From positions 62,001-126,000 of the forward strand of contig CANTUQ010000307.1 of NCBI GenBank assembly GCA_947683425.1: a DNA stretch of 64,000 nt, given 5' to 3'. This document shows, piece after piece, positions 23,593 through 34,820 of the stretch. The notes beneath the pieces were generated by a model. The model was not told where the DNA came from. It saw only the letters and a program-made list of their open reading frames with translations, and made no database searches. Position 1 is the stretch's first letter, and every line of letters begins with the position of its first letter. Made by a program: the position numbers and the translations under genes. This DNA comes from Excoecaria cochinchinensis. Taxonomy: Eukaryota; Streptophyta; Magnoliopsida; Malpighiales; Euphorbiaceae.

Positions 23593-26500
23593 AGAAAACT
23601 CGATTGGAATAGCTACTGGAAGCTTGCCGGTCACAACGCATCGAGAATCGGCTTCGTCGGAGTCCGACGAATTTTTACGGATTTCCCTAAGGGTACCACT
23701 AGGGAAAATCACGAAAATCGAGAAATCGTAAAAAGTGGTGAAATTTCTGATCCGGGTCCAATAATTCGGGAAAACTCGATTGGAATAGCTACTGGAAGCT
23801 TGCCGGTCACAACGCATCGAAAATCGGCTTCGTCGGAGTCCGACGAATTTTTACGGATTTCCCTAGGGGTACCACTAGGGAAAATCACGAAAATCGAGAA
23901 ATCGTAAAAAGTGGTGAAATTTATGATCCGGGTCCAATAATTCGGGAAAACTCGATTGGAATAGCTATTGGAATCTTTCCGGTCACAACGCATCGAGAAT
24001 CGGCTTCGTCGGAGTCCGACGAATTTTTACGGACTTCCCAAGGGGTACCACTAGGGAAAATCACGAAAATCGAGAAATCGTAAAAAGTGGTGAAATTTCT
24101 GATCCGGGTCCAATAATTCGGGAAAACTCGATTGGAATAGCTACTGGAAGCTTGCCGGTCTCAACGCATCGAGAATCGGCTTCGTCGGAGTCCGACGAAT
24201 TTTTACGGATTTCCCTAGGGGTACCACTAGGGAAAATCGAGAAATCGTAAAAAGTGGTGAAATTTCTGATCCGGGTCCAATAATTCGGGAAAACTCGATT
24301 GGAATAGCTACTGGAAGCTTGCCGGTCACAACGCATCGAGAATCGGCTTCGTCGGAGTCCGACGAATTTTGACGGATTTCCCTAGGGGTACCACTAGGGA
24401 AAATCACCAAAATCGAGAAATCGTAAAAAGTGGTGAAATTTCTGATCCGGGTCCAATAATTCGGGAAAACTCGATTGGAATAGCTACTGGAAGCTTGCCG
24501 GTCACAACGCATCGAGAATCGGATTCGTCGGAGTCCGACGAATTTTGACGGATTTCCCTAGGGGTACCACTAGGGAAAATCACCAAAATCGAGAAATCGT
24601 AAAAAGTGGTGAAATTTCTGATCCGGGTCCAATAATTCGGGAAAACTCGATTGGAATAGCTACTGGAAGCTTGCCGGTCACAACGCATTGAGAATCGGAT
24701 TCGTCGGAGTCCGACGAATTTTGACGGATTTCCCTAGGGGTACCACTAGGGAAAATCACCAAAATCGAGAAATCGTAAAAAGTGGTGAAATTTCTGATCC
24801 GGGTCCAATAATTCGGGAAAACTCGATTGGAATAGCTACTGGAAGCTTGCCGGTCTCAACGCATCGAGAATCGGCTTCGTCGGAGTGCGACGAATTTTTA
24901 CGAATTTCCCTAGGGGTACCACTAGGGAAAATCGAGAAATCGTAAAAAGTGGTGAAATTTCTGATCCGGGTCCAATAATTCAGGAAAACTCGATTGGAAT
25001 AGCTACTGGAATCTTGCCGGTCACAACGCATCGAGAATCGGCTTCGTCGGACTCCGACGAATTTTTACGGATTTCCCTAGGGGGTACCACTATGGAAAAT
25101 CACCAAAATCGAGAAATCGTAAAAAGTGGTGAAATTTCTGATCCGGGTCCAATAATTCGAGAAAACTCGATTGGAATAGCTACTGGAAGCTTGCCGGTCA
25201 CAACGCATCGAGAATCGGCTTCGTCGGAGTCCGACGAATTTTTACGGATTTCCCTAAGGGTACCACTAGGGAAAATCACGAAAATCGAGAAATCGTAAAA
25301 AGTGGTGAAATTTCTGATCCGGGTCCAATAATTCGGGAAAACTCGATTGGAATAGCTACTGGAAGCTTGCCGGTCACAACGCATCGAAAATCGGCTTCGT
25401 CGGAGTCCGACGAATTTTTACGGATTTCCCTAGAGGTACCACTAGGGAAAATCACGAAAATCGAGAAATCGTAAAAAGTGGTGAAATTTCTGATCCGGGT
25501 CCAATAATTCGGGAAAACTCGATTGGAATAGCTATTGGAATCTTTCCGGTCACAACGCATCGAGAATCGGCTTCGTCGGAGTCCGACGAATTTTTACGGA
25601 CTTCCCTAGGAGTACCACTAGGGAAAATCACGAAAATCGAGAAATCGTAAAAAGTGGTGAAATTTCTGATCCGGGTCCAATAATTCGGGAAAACTCGATT
25701 GGAATAGCTACTGGAAGCTTGCCGGTCTCAACGCATCGAGAATCGGCTTCGTCGGAGTCCGACGAATTTTTACGGATTTCCCTAGGGGTACCACTAGGGA
25801 AAATCGAGAAATCGTAAAAAGTGGTGAAATTTCTGATCCGGGTCCAATAATTCGGGAAAACTCGATTGGAATAGCTACTGGAAGCTTGCCGGTCACAACG
25901 CATCGAAAATCGGCTTCGTCGGAGTCCGACGAATTTTGACGGATTTCCCTAGGGGTACCACTAGGGAAAATCACCAAAATCGAGAAATCGTAAAAAGTGG
26001 TGAAATTTCTGATCCGGGTCCAATAATTCGGGAAAACTCGATTGGAATAGCTACTGGAAGCTTGCCGGTCACAACGCATCGAGAATCGGATTCGTCGGAG
26101 TCCGACGAATTTTGACGGATTTCCCTTGGGGTACCACTAGGGAAAATCACCAAAATCGAGAAATCGTAAAAAGTGGTGAAATTTCTGATCCGGGTCCAAT
26201 AATTCGGGAAAACTCGATTGGAATAGCTACTGGAAGCTTGCCGGTCACAACGCATCGAGAATCGGATTCGTCGGAGTCCGACGAATTTTGACGGATTTCC
26301 CTAGGGGTACCACTAGGGAAAATCACCAAAATCGAGAAATCGTAAAAAGTGGTGAAATTTCTGATCCGGGTCCAATTATTCGGGAAAACTCGATTGGAAT
26401 AGCTACTGGAAGCTTGCCGGTCACAACGCATTGAGAATCGGATTCGTCGGAGTCCGACGAATTTTGACGGATTTCCCTAGGGGTACCACTAGGAAAAATC

Positions 26501-27346
26501 ACCAAAATCGAGAAATCGTAAAAAGTGGTGAAATTTCTGATCCGGGTCCAATAATTCGGGAAAACTCGATTGGAATAGCTACTGGAAGCTTGCCGGTCAC
26601 AACGCATCGAGAATCGGATTCGTCGGAGTCCGACGAATTTTTACGGATTTCCCTAGGGGTACCACTAGGGAAAATCACCAAAATCGAGAAATCGTAAAAA
26701 GTGGTGAAATTTCTGATCCGGGTCCAATAATTCGGGAAAACTCGATTGGAATAGCTACTGGAAGCTTGCCGGTCACAACGCATCGAGAATCTGCTTCGTC
26801 GGAGTCCGACGAATTTTTACGGATTTCCCTAGGGGTACCACTAGGGAAAATCACCAAAATCGAGAAATCGTAAAAAGTGGTGAAATTTTTGATCCGGGTC
26901 CAATAATTCGGGAAAACTCGATTGGAATAGCTACTGGAAGCTTGCCGGTCACAACGCATCGAGAATCGGCTTCGTCGGACTCCGACGAATTTTGACGGAT
27001 TTCCCTAGGGGTAACACTAGGGAAAATCACCAAAATCGAGAAATCGTAAAAAGTGGTGAAATTTTTGATCCGGGTCCAATAATTCGGGAAAACTCGATTG
27101 GAATAGCTACTGGAAGCTTGCCGGTCACAACGCATCGAGAATCGGCTTCGTCGGACTCCGACGAATTTTGACGGATTTCCCTAGGGGTAACACTAGGGAA
27201 AATCACCAAAATCGAGAAATCGTAAAAAGTGGTGAAATTTCTGATCCGGGTCCAATAATTCGGGAAAACTCGATTGGAATAGCTACTGGAAGCTTGCCGG
27301 TCACAACGCATCGAGAATCGGATTCGTCGGAGTCCGACGAATTTTG
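22982..27346. repeat. 25-monomer higher-order unit, 4,365 bp, copy 1
   Basis: This is followed directly by a second copy at 27347. Length fits 25 x 176 minus four short forms plus one inserted G (CTAGGGGGTACC at about 25.08 kb). Its last third (about 26.3-27.3 kb) has the same monomer order as 1.1-1.9 kb of the 23-mer, with the GGGGTAACACTAGGG monomer present twice in a row instead of once. The 23-mer and 25-mer are therefore related by descent. Confidence 0.93.
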
Positions 27347-30300
27347 ACGGATTTCCCTAGGGGTACCACTAGGGAAAATCACCAAAATCGAGAAATCATA
27401 AAAAGTGGTGAAATTTTTGATCCGGGTCCAATAATTCGGGAGAACTCGATTGGAATAGCTACTGGAATCTTGCCGGTCACAACGCATCGAGAATCGGTTT
27501 CGTCGGACTCCGACGAATTTTTACGGATTTCCCTATGGGTACCACTAGGGAAAATCACGAAAATCGAGAAATCGTAAAAAGTGGTGAAATTTCTGATCCG
27601 GGTCCAATAATTCGGGAAAACTCGATTGGAATAGCTACTGGAAGCTTGCCGGTCTCAACGCATCGAGAATCGGCTTCGTCGGAGTGCGACGAATTTTTAC
27701 GGATTTCCCTAGGGGTACCACTAGTGAAAATCCAGAAATCGTAAAAAGTGGTGAAATTTCTGATCCGGGTCCAATAATTCGGGAAAACTCGATTGGAATA
27801 GCTACTGGAATCTTGCCGGTCACAACGCATCGAGAATCGGCTTCGTCGGACTCCGACGAATTTTTACGGATTTCCCTAGGGGTACCACTAGGGAAAATCA
27901 CCAAAATCGAGAAATCGTAAAAAGTGGTGAAATTTCTGATCCGGGTCCAATAATTCGAGAAAACTCGATTGGAATAGCTACTGGAAGCTTGCCGGTCACA
28001 ACGCATCGAGAATCGGCTTCGTCGGAGTCCGACGAATTTTTACGGATTTCCCTAAGGGTACCACTAGGGAAAATCACGAAAATCGAGAAATCGTAAAAAG
28101 TGGTGAAATTTCTGATCCGGGTCCAATAATTCGGGAAAACTCGATTGGAATAGCTACTGGAAGCTTGCCGGTCACAACGCATCGAAAATCGGCTTCGTCG
28201 GAGTCCGACGAATTTTTACGGATTTCCCTAGGGGTACCACTAGGGAAAATCACGAAAATCGAGAAATCGTAAAAAGTGGTGAAATTTATGATCCGGGTCC
28301 AATAATTCGGGAAAACTCCATTGGAATAGCTATTGGAATCTTTCCGGTCACAACGCATCGAGAATCGGCTTCGTCGGAGTCCGACGAATTTTTACGGACT
28401 TCCCAAGGGGTACCACTAGGGAAAATCACGAAAATCGAGAAATCGTAAAAAGTGGTGAAATTTCTGATCCGGGTCCAATAATTCGGGAAAACTCGATTGG
28501 AATAGCTACTGGAAGCTTGCCGGTCTCAACGCATCGAGAATCGGCTTCGTCGGAGTCCGACGAATTTTTACGGATTTCCCTAGGGGTACCACTAGGGAAA
28601 ATCGAGAAATCGTAAAAAGTGGTGAAATTTCTGATCCGGGTCCAATAATTCGGGAAAACTCGATTGGAATAGCTACTGGAAGCTTGCCGGTCACAACGCA
28701 TCGAGAATCGGCTTCGTCGGAGTCCGACGAATTTTGACGGATTTCCCTAGGGGTACCACTAGGGAAAATCACCAAAATCGAGAAATCGTAAAAAGTGGTG
28801 AAATTTCTGATCCGGGTCCAATAATTCGGGAAAACTCGATTGGAATAGCTACTGGAAGCTTGCCGGTCACAACGCATCGAGAATCGGATTCGTCGGAGTC
28901 CGACGAATTTTGACGGATTTCCCTAGGGGTACCACTAGGGAAAATCACCAAAATCGAGAAATCGTAAAAAGTGGTGAAATTTCTGATCCGGGTCCAATAA
29001 TTCGGGAAAACTCGATTGGAATAGCTACTGGAAGCTTGCCGGTCACAACGCATTGAGAATCGGATTCGTCGGAGTCCGACGAATTTTGACGGATTTCCCT
29101 AGGGGTACCACTAGGGAAAATCACCAAAATCGAGAAATCGTAAAAAGTGGTGAAATTTCTGATCCGGGTCCAATAATTCGGGAAAACTCGATTGGAATAG
29201 CTACTGGAAGCTTGCCGGTCTCAACGCATCGAGAATCGGCTTCGTCGGAGTGCGACGAATTTTTACGAATTTCCCTAGGGGTACCACTAGGGAAAATCGA
29301 GAAATCGTAAAAAGTGGTGAAATTTCTGATCCGGGTCCAATAATTCAGGAAAACTCGATTGGAATAGCTACTGGAATCTTGCCGGTCACAACGCATCGAG
29401 AATCGGCTTCGTCGGACTCCGACGAATTTTTACGGATTTCCCTAGGGGGTACCACTATGGAAAATCACCAAAATCGAGAAATCGTAAAAAGTGGTGAAAT
29501 TTCTGATCCGGGTCCAATAATTCGAGAAAACTCGATTGGAATAGCTACTGGAAGCTTTCCGGTCACAACGCATCGAGAATCGGCTTCGTCGGAGTCCGAC
29601 GAATTTTTACGGATTTCCCTAAGGGTACCACTAGGGAAAATCACGAAAATCGAGAAATCGTAAAAAGTGGTGAAATTTCTGATCCGGGTCCAATAATTCG
29701 GGAAAACTCGATTGGAATAGCTACTGGAAGCTTGCCGGTCACAACGCATCGAAAATCGGCTTCGTCGGAGTCCGACGAATTTTTACGGATTTCCCTAGAG
29801 GTACCACTAGGGAAAATCACGAAAATCGAGAAATCGTAAAAAGTGGTGAAATTTCTGATCCGGGTCCAATAATTCGGGAAAACTCGATTGGAATAGCTAT
29901 TGGAATCTTTCCGGTCACAACGCATCGAGAATCGGCTTCGTCGGAGTCCGACGAATTTTTACGGACTTCCCTAGGAGTACCACTAGGGAAAATCACGAAA
30001 ATCGAGAAATCGTAAAAAGTGGTGAAATTTCTGATCCGGGTCCAATAATTCGGGAAAACTCGATTGGAATAGCTACTGGAAGCTTGCCGGTCTCAACGCA
30101 TCGAGAATCGGCTTCGTCGGAGTCCGACGAATTTTTACGGATTTCCCTAGGGGTACCACTAGGGAAAATCGAGAAATCTTAAAAAGTGGTGAAATTTCTG
30201 ATCCGGGTCCAATAATTCGGGAAAACTCGATTGGAATAGCTACTGGAAGCTTGCCGGTCACAACGCATCGAAAATCGGCTTCGTCGGAGTCCGACGAATT

Positions 30301-31711
30301 TTGACGGATTTCCCTAGGGGTACCACTAGGGAAAATCACCAAAATCGAGAAATCGTAAAAAGTGGTGAAATTTCTGATCCGGGTCCAATAATTCGGGAAA
30401 ACTCGATTGGAATAGCTACTGGAAGCTTGCCGGTCACAACGCATCGAGAATCGGATTCGTCGGAGTCCGACGAATTTTGACGGATTTCCCTTGGTGTACC
30501 ACTAGGGAAAATCACCAAAATCGAGAAATCGTAAAAAGTGGTGAAATTTCTGATCCGGGTCCAATAATTCGGGAAAACTCGATTGGAATAGCTACTGGAA
30601 GCTTGCCGGTCACAACGCATCGAGAATCGGATTCGTCGGAGTCCGACGAATTTTGACGGATTTCCCTAGGGGTACCACTAGGGAAAATCACCAAAATCGA
30701 GAAATCGTAAAAAGTGGTGAAATTTCTGATCCGGGTCCAATTATTCGGGAAAACTCGATTGGAATAGCTACTGGAAGCTTGCCGGTCACAACGCATTGAG
30801 AATCGGATTCGTCGGAGTCCGACGAATTTTGACGGATTTCCCTAGGGGTACCACTAGGAAAAATCACCAAAATCGAGAAATCGTAAAAAGTGGTGAAATT
30901 TCTGATCCGGGTCCAATAATTCGGGAAAACTCGATTGGAATAGCTACTGGAAGCTTGCCGGTCACAACGCATCGAGAATCGGATTCGTCGGAGTCCGACG
31001 AATTTTTACGGATTTCCCTAGGGGTACCACTAGGGAAAATCACCAAAATCGAGAAATCGTAAAAAGTGGTGAAATTTCTGATCCGGGTCCAATAATTCGG
31101 GAAAACTCGATTGGAATAGCTACTGGAAGCTTGCCGGTCACAACGCATCGAGAATCTGCTTCGTCGGAGTCCGACGAATTTTTACGGATTTCCCTAGGGG
31201 TACCACTAGGGAAAATCACCAAAATCGAGAAATCGTAAAAAGTGGTGAAATTTTTGATCCGGGTCCAATAATTCGGGAAAACTCGATTGGAATAGCTACT
31301 GGAAGCTTGCCGGTCACAACGCATCGAGAATCGGCTTCGTCGGACTCCGACGAATTTTGACGGATTTCCCTAGGGGTAACACTAGGGAAAATCACCAAAA
31401 TCGAGAAATCGTAAAAAGTGGTGAAATTTTTGATCCGGGTCCAATAATTCGGGAAAACTCGATTGGAATAGCTACTGGAAGCTTGCCGGTCACAACGCAT
31501 CGAGAATCGGCTTCGTCGGACTCCGACGAATTTTGACGGATTTCCCTAGGGGTAACACTAGGGAAAATCACCAAAATCGAGAAATCGTAAAAAGTGGTGA
31601 AATTTCTGATCCGGGTCCAATAATTCGGGAAAACTCGATTGGAATAGCTACTGGAAGCTTGCCGGTCACAACGCATCGAGAATCGGATTCGTCGGAGTCC
31701 GACGAATTTTG
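27347..31711. repeat. 25-monomer higher-order unit, 4,365 bp, copy 2
   Basis: This is tandem with and nearly identical to 22982-27346. Differences I could find are few: AACTCCATTGG near 28.32 kb, GAAGCTTTCCGG near 29.55 kb, AAATCTTAAAAAG near 30.18 kb, GAAATTTCTGATCC kept but a one-base change near 30.21 kb, and CTTGGTGTACC near 30.49 kb. Roughly 99.9 percent identity over 4.4 kb marks a very recent event. The repeat does not continue as a third full copy: past 31765 the monomer order differs. Confidence 0.92.
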
Positions 31712-32949
31712 ACGGATTTCCCTAGGGGTACCACTAGGGAAAATCACCAAAATCGAGAAATCGTAAAAAGTGGTGAAATTTCTGATCCGGGTCCAATAAT
31801 TCGGGAAAACTCGATTGGAATAGCTATTGGAAGCTTGCCGGTCACAACGCATCGAGAATCGGATTCGTCGGAGTCCGACGAATTTTGACGGATTTCCCTA
31901 GGGGTACCACTAGGGAAAATCACCAAAATCGAGAAATCGTAAAAAGTGGTGAAATTTCTGATCCGGGTCCAATAATTCGGGAAAACTCGATTGGAATAGC
32001 TACTGGAAGCTTGCCGGTCACAACGCATCGAGAATCGAATTCGTCAGAGTCCGACGAATTTTTACGGATTTCCCTAGGGGTACCACTAGGGAAAATCACC
32101 AAAATCGAGAAATCGTAAAAAGTGGTGAAATTTCTGATCCGGGTCCAATATTTCGGGAAAACTCGATTGGAATAGCTACTGGAAGCTTGCCGGTCACAAC
32201 GCATCGAGAATCTGCTTCGTCGGAGTCCGACGAATTTTTACGGATTTCCCTAGGGGTACCACTAGGGAAAATCACCAAAATCGAGAAATCGTAAAAAGTG
32301 GTGAATTTTTTGATCCGGGTCCAATAATTCGGGAAAACTCGATTGGAATAGCTACTGGAATCTTGCCGGTCACAACGCATCGAGAATCGGCTTCGTCGGA
32401 CTCCGACGAATTTTTACGGATTTCCCTAGGGGTACCACTAGGGAAAATCACGAAAATCGAGAAATCGTAAAAAGTGGTGAAATTTCTGATCCGGGTCCAA
32501 TAATTCGGGAAAACTCGATTGGAATAGCTACTGGAAGCTTGCCGGTCTGAACGCATCGAGAATCGGCTTCGTCGGAGTGCGACGAATTTTTACGGATTTC
32601 CCTAGGGGTACCACTAGGGAAAATCGAGAAATCGTAAAAAGTGGTGAAATTTCTGATCCGGGTCCAATAATTCGGGAAAACTCGATTGGAATAGCTACTG
32701 AAAGCTTACCGGTCACAACGCATCGAGAATCGGCTTCGTCGGAGTCCGACGAATTTTTACGGATTTCCCTAGGGGTACCACTAGGGAAAATCACCAAAAT
32801 CGAGAAATCGTAAAAAGTGGTGAAATTTCTGATCCGTGTCCAATAATTCGAGAAAACTCGATTGGAATAGCTACTGGAAGCTTGCCGGTCACAACGCATC
32901 GAGAATCGGCTTCGTCGGAGTCCGACGAATTTTTACGGATTTCCCTAGG

Positions 32950-33950
32950 GGGTACCACTAGGGAAAATCACCAAAATCGAGAAATCGTAAAAAGTGGTGA
33001 AATTTCTGATCCGGGTCCAATAATTCGAGAAAACTCGATTGGAATAGCTACTGGAAGCTTGCCGGTCACAACGCATCGAGAATCGGCTTCGTCGGAGTCC
33101 GACGAATTTTTACGAATTTCCCTAAGGGTACCACTAGGGAAAATCACGAAAATCGAGAAATCGTAAAAAGTGGTGAAATTTCTGATCCGGGTCCAATAAT
33201 TCGGGAAAACTCGATTGGAATAGCTACTGGAAGCTTGCCGGTCACAACGCATCGAAAATCGGCTTCGTCGGAGTCCGACGAATTTTTACGGATTTCCCTA
33301 GAGGTACCACTAGGAAAAATCACGAAAATCGAGAAATCGTAAAAAGTGGTGAAATTTTTGATCCGGGTCCAATAATTCGGGAAAACTCGATTGGAATAGC
33401 TATTGGAATCTTTCCGGTCACAACGCATCGAGAATCGGCTTCGTCGGAGTCCGACGAATTTTTACGGACTTCCCTAGGGGTACCACTAGGGAAAATCACG
33501 AAAATCGAGAAATCGTAAAAAGTGGTGAAATTTCTGATCCGGGTCCAATAATTCGGGAAAACTCGATTGGAATAGCTACTGGAAGCTTGCCGGTCTCAAC
33601 GCATCGAGAATCGGCTTCGTCGGAGTCCGACGAATTTTTACGGATTTCCCTAGGGGTACCACTAGGGAAAATCGAGAAATCGTAAAAAGTGGTGAAATTT
33701 CTGATCCGGGTCCAATAATTCGGGAAAACTCGATTGGAATAGCTACTGGAAGCTTGCCGGTCACAACGCATCGAAAATCGGCTTCGTCGGAGTCCGACGA
33801 ATTTTGACGGATTTCCCTAGGGGTACCACTAGGGAAAATCACCAAAATCGAGAAATCGTAAAAAGTGGTGAAATTTCTGATCCGGGTCCAATAATTCGGG
33901 AAAACTCGATTGGAATAGCTACTGGAAGCTTGCCGGTCACAACGCATCGA
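32950..33950. repeat. Partial relative of the 25-mer near the scar
   Basis: The order CTAGGGGGTACC, TTCGAGAAAAC, CCTAAGGG, CATCGAAAATCGG, CCTAGAGG and GACTTCCC repeats that seen at 25.1-26.0 kb and 29.45-30.4 kb, at offset 3,503 from the second 25-mer. It has private changes, for example TACGAATTTCCC at about 33.11 kb. It is the last recognisable higher-order segment before the retrotransposon scar; limits are approximate. Confidence 0.7.
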
Positions 33951-34371
33951 GAATCGGCTTCGTCGGAGTCCGACGAATTTTGACGGATTTCCCTAGGGGT
34001 ACCACAAGGGAAAATCACCAAAATCGAGAAATCGTAAAAAGTGGTGAAATTTCTGATCCGGGTCCAATAATTCGGGAAAACTCGATTGGAATAGCTACTG
34101 GAAGCTTGCCGGTCACAACGCATCGAGAATCGGATTCGTCGGAGTCCGACGAATTTTGACGGATTTCCCTAGGGGTACCACTAGGGAAAATCACCAAAAT
34201 CGAGAAATCGTAAAAAGTGGTGAAATTTCTGATCCGGGTCCAGTACACTGACATTTCGACACAAATTGGAGAGGTGAGTTATCTCCCTCTATAAGCTACA
34301 CCGTCACAACAGAAGGAAGGTCAGGCGATTTCCGGCCAGTGTCCAGATTTCCGGCGCCTTCCGACCAAGCA

Positions 34372-34546
34372 CGTGAGTACACGCGCTGCTGAAGCTCTCC
34401 TGTCTTGCGTTTTTTTGGTAGCTGTAAAACGGACCTGTTCCGACCCTCTTCAGACGACACCGCCCTTACCGGAGGAAGCGCGAGGAAGAGTTCGGCCGGT
34501 ACACTGATTTCCGGTGACGTCAGACCCCGCGCGTGAGTACACGCGC
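34372..34546 (+). repeat. Diverged direct repeat within the leader-like region
   Basis: CGTGAGTACACGCGC occurs at 34372-34386 and again at 34532-34546, 160 bases apart. The preceding 35-40 bases are also similar in both copies (a CCGG core, then GATTTCCGG and a run of C and G), and a weaker third relative with GATTTCTGGCGACTTCC lies near 34.67 kb. GTACACTGA at the very left edge (34243-34251) also recurs at 34499-34507. Internal duplications fit a fast-evolving untranslated leader. Confidence 0.6.
34515..34522. promoter_or_regulatory. TGACGTCA palindrome, possible bZIP site
   Basis: A perfect 8-base palindrome of the kind bound by plant TGA-class bZIP factors. A CACGTG G-box core lies at 34370-34375, 140 bases to the left. 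Two such elements in a retrotransposon leader could affect transcription, but isolated short palindromes arise by chance in GC-rich DNA, and no promoter is otherwise evident. Confidence 0.25.
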
Positions 34547-34787
34547 CGATTGTCCTATTCTGAGCACTGTTCACTCGCCGGCGCGTGAAGCGCGTGAGCA
34601 GTCTTCCGGCCACCTTTTGTCGCCGTTTTTTGCTCCGATCGACTCGCCGGCCTGTTCCGCCTCTGACCCACTGATTTCTGGCGACTTCCGACTTCCTTGG
34701 TTTCTGAGTCCAAAGTGACAGGTTCTGTGCTTCGCTTCAATTTGTTGAATTGCTGTTTGATCTTGGTATTATTTTTTGGCCTCCATT

Positions 34788-34820
34788 ATGTCAAATACTA
34801 AGGATGAGGTAGAGAAATAG
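34788..34820 (+). pseudogene. Possible first ten codons of a copia gag, cut off by the inversion
   Basis: An ATG at 34788 opens ten codons (MSNTKDEVEK) and meets TAG at 34818. A short, charged start placed after a leader-like region is typical of copia gag proteins, but ten residues cannot identify a family. The stop lies on the junction with the inverted GAG core, whose reading on the other strand is intact down to 34820. I infer that this ATG once continued into a gag of the same kind and that the join truncated it. It may also be a chance frame. Confidence 0.4.

Larger units (their letters stand above)
1..34242. repeat. 176-bp satellite array, left arm (about 196 monomers)
   Basis: This is continuous head-to-tail tandem satellite DNA. 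Every monomer begins with the landmark CATCGAGAATCGG and ends with GCCGGTCACAACG; the usual length is 176 bp, with frequent 167-bp versions lacking nine bases. All monomers face the same way and I saw no inverted one. Neighbours mostly differ at recurrent marker positions: GCTTCG or GATTCG, TTTTTACGG or TTTTGACGG, GAGTCC, GACTCC or GAGTGC, GGTCAC or GGTCTC, and GGAAGCTT or GGAATCTT. The order of these markers recurs over kilobases, which defines higher-order repeats. The array enters from beyond base 1 and breaks at 34242 (monomer phase 122), where the retrotransposon scar begins. I do not recognise the family name. A centromeric or pericentromeric role is an inference from length and organisation. 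No genes are supported within it. Confidence 0.97.
34243..34787 (+). mobile_element. Non-coding, leader-like part of a copia element
   Basis: This stretch of about 545 bp is visibly richer in G and C than the satellite and holds many TTCCGGCG, CTCGCCGGC and TTCCGACC motifs. Stop codons break any useful frame, so I call no gene. Its position before an in-frame ATG at 34788, its composition and the pyrimidine-rich run TTGGTATTATTTTTTGGCC just before that ATG resemble the 5' untranslated leader between the left LTR and gag of plant copia elements. It contains two diverged copies of one segment (shared 15-mer at 34372-34386 and 34532-34546). The LTR end itself is not recognised; the left edge may be inside the leader. 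It could instead come from another element or from host DNA. Confidence 0.5.

Noticed and set aside
22982..31711. Assembly artefact as the reason for the 25-mer tandem copy
   Set aside because: Not excluded, but the two copies differ at several bases and keep exact register, which fits two real copies better than a collapsed or doubled contig.
71..34254. Hundreds of open frames of 60-175 codons on both strands in the satellite
   Set aside because: They repeat with the monomer, overlap each other in shifted frames, cross monomer borders and carry no recognisable domain. Few stop codons in the monomer explain them. The same applies from 35385 to the end.
34243..34300. Left end of the insert as an LTR terminus
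   Set aside because: No TG...CA pair, no second copy on the other side and no duplication; GTACACTGA recurs inside the leader, so the edge is probably internal.
34296..34718. Open frames on both strands in the leader-like region (105 codons minus, 61 codons plus)
   Set aside because: Low complexity, rich in R, S and P from GC-rich DNA, overlapping on opposite strands, no family resemblance.
34764..34771. TGGTATTA as a primer-binding site for initiator tRNA-Met
   Set aside because: Only the first six bases agree with the common TGGTATCAGAGC, and it is followed by a T run. It also lies right before the ATG, not after an LTR end.
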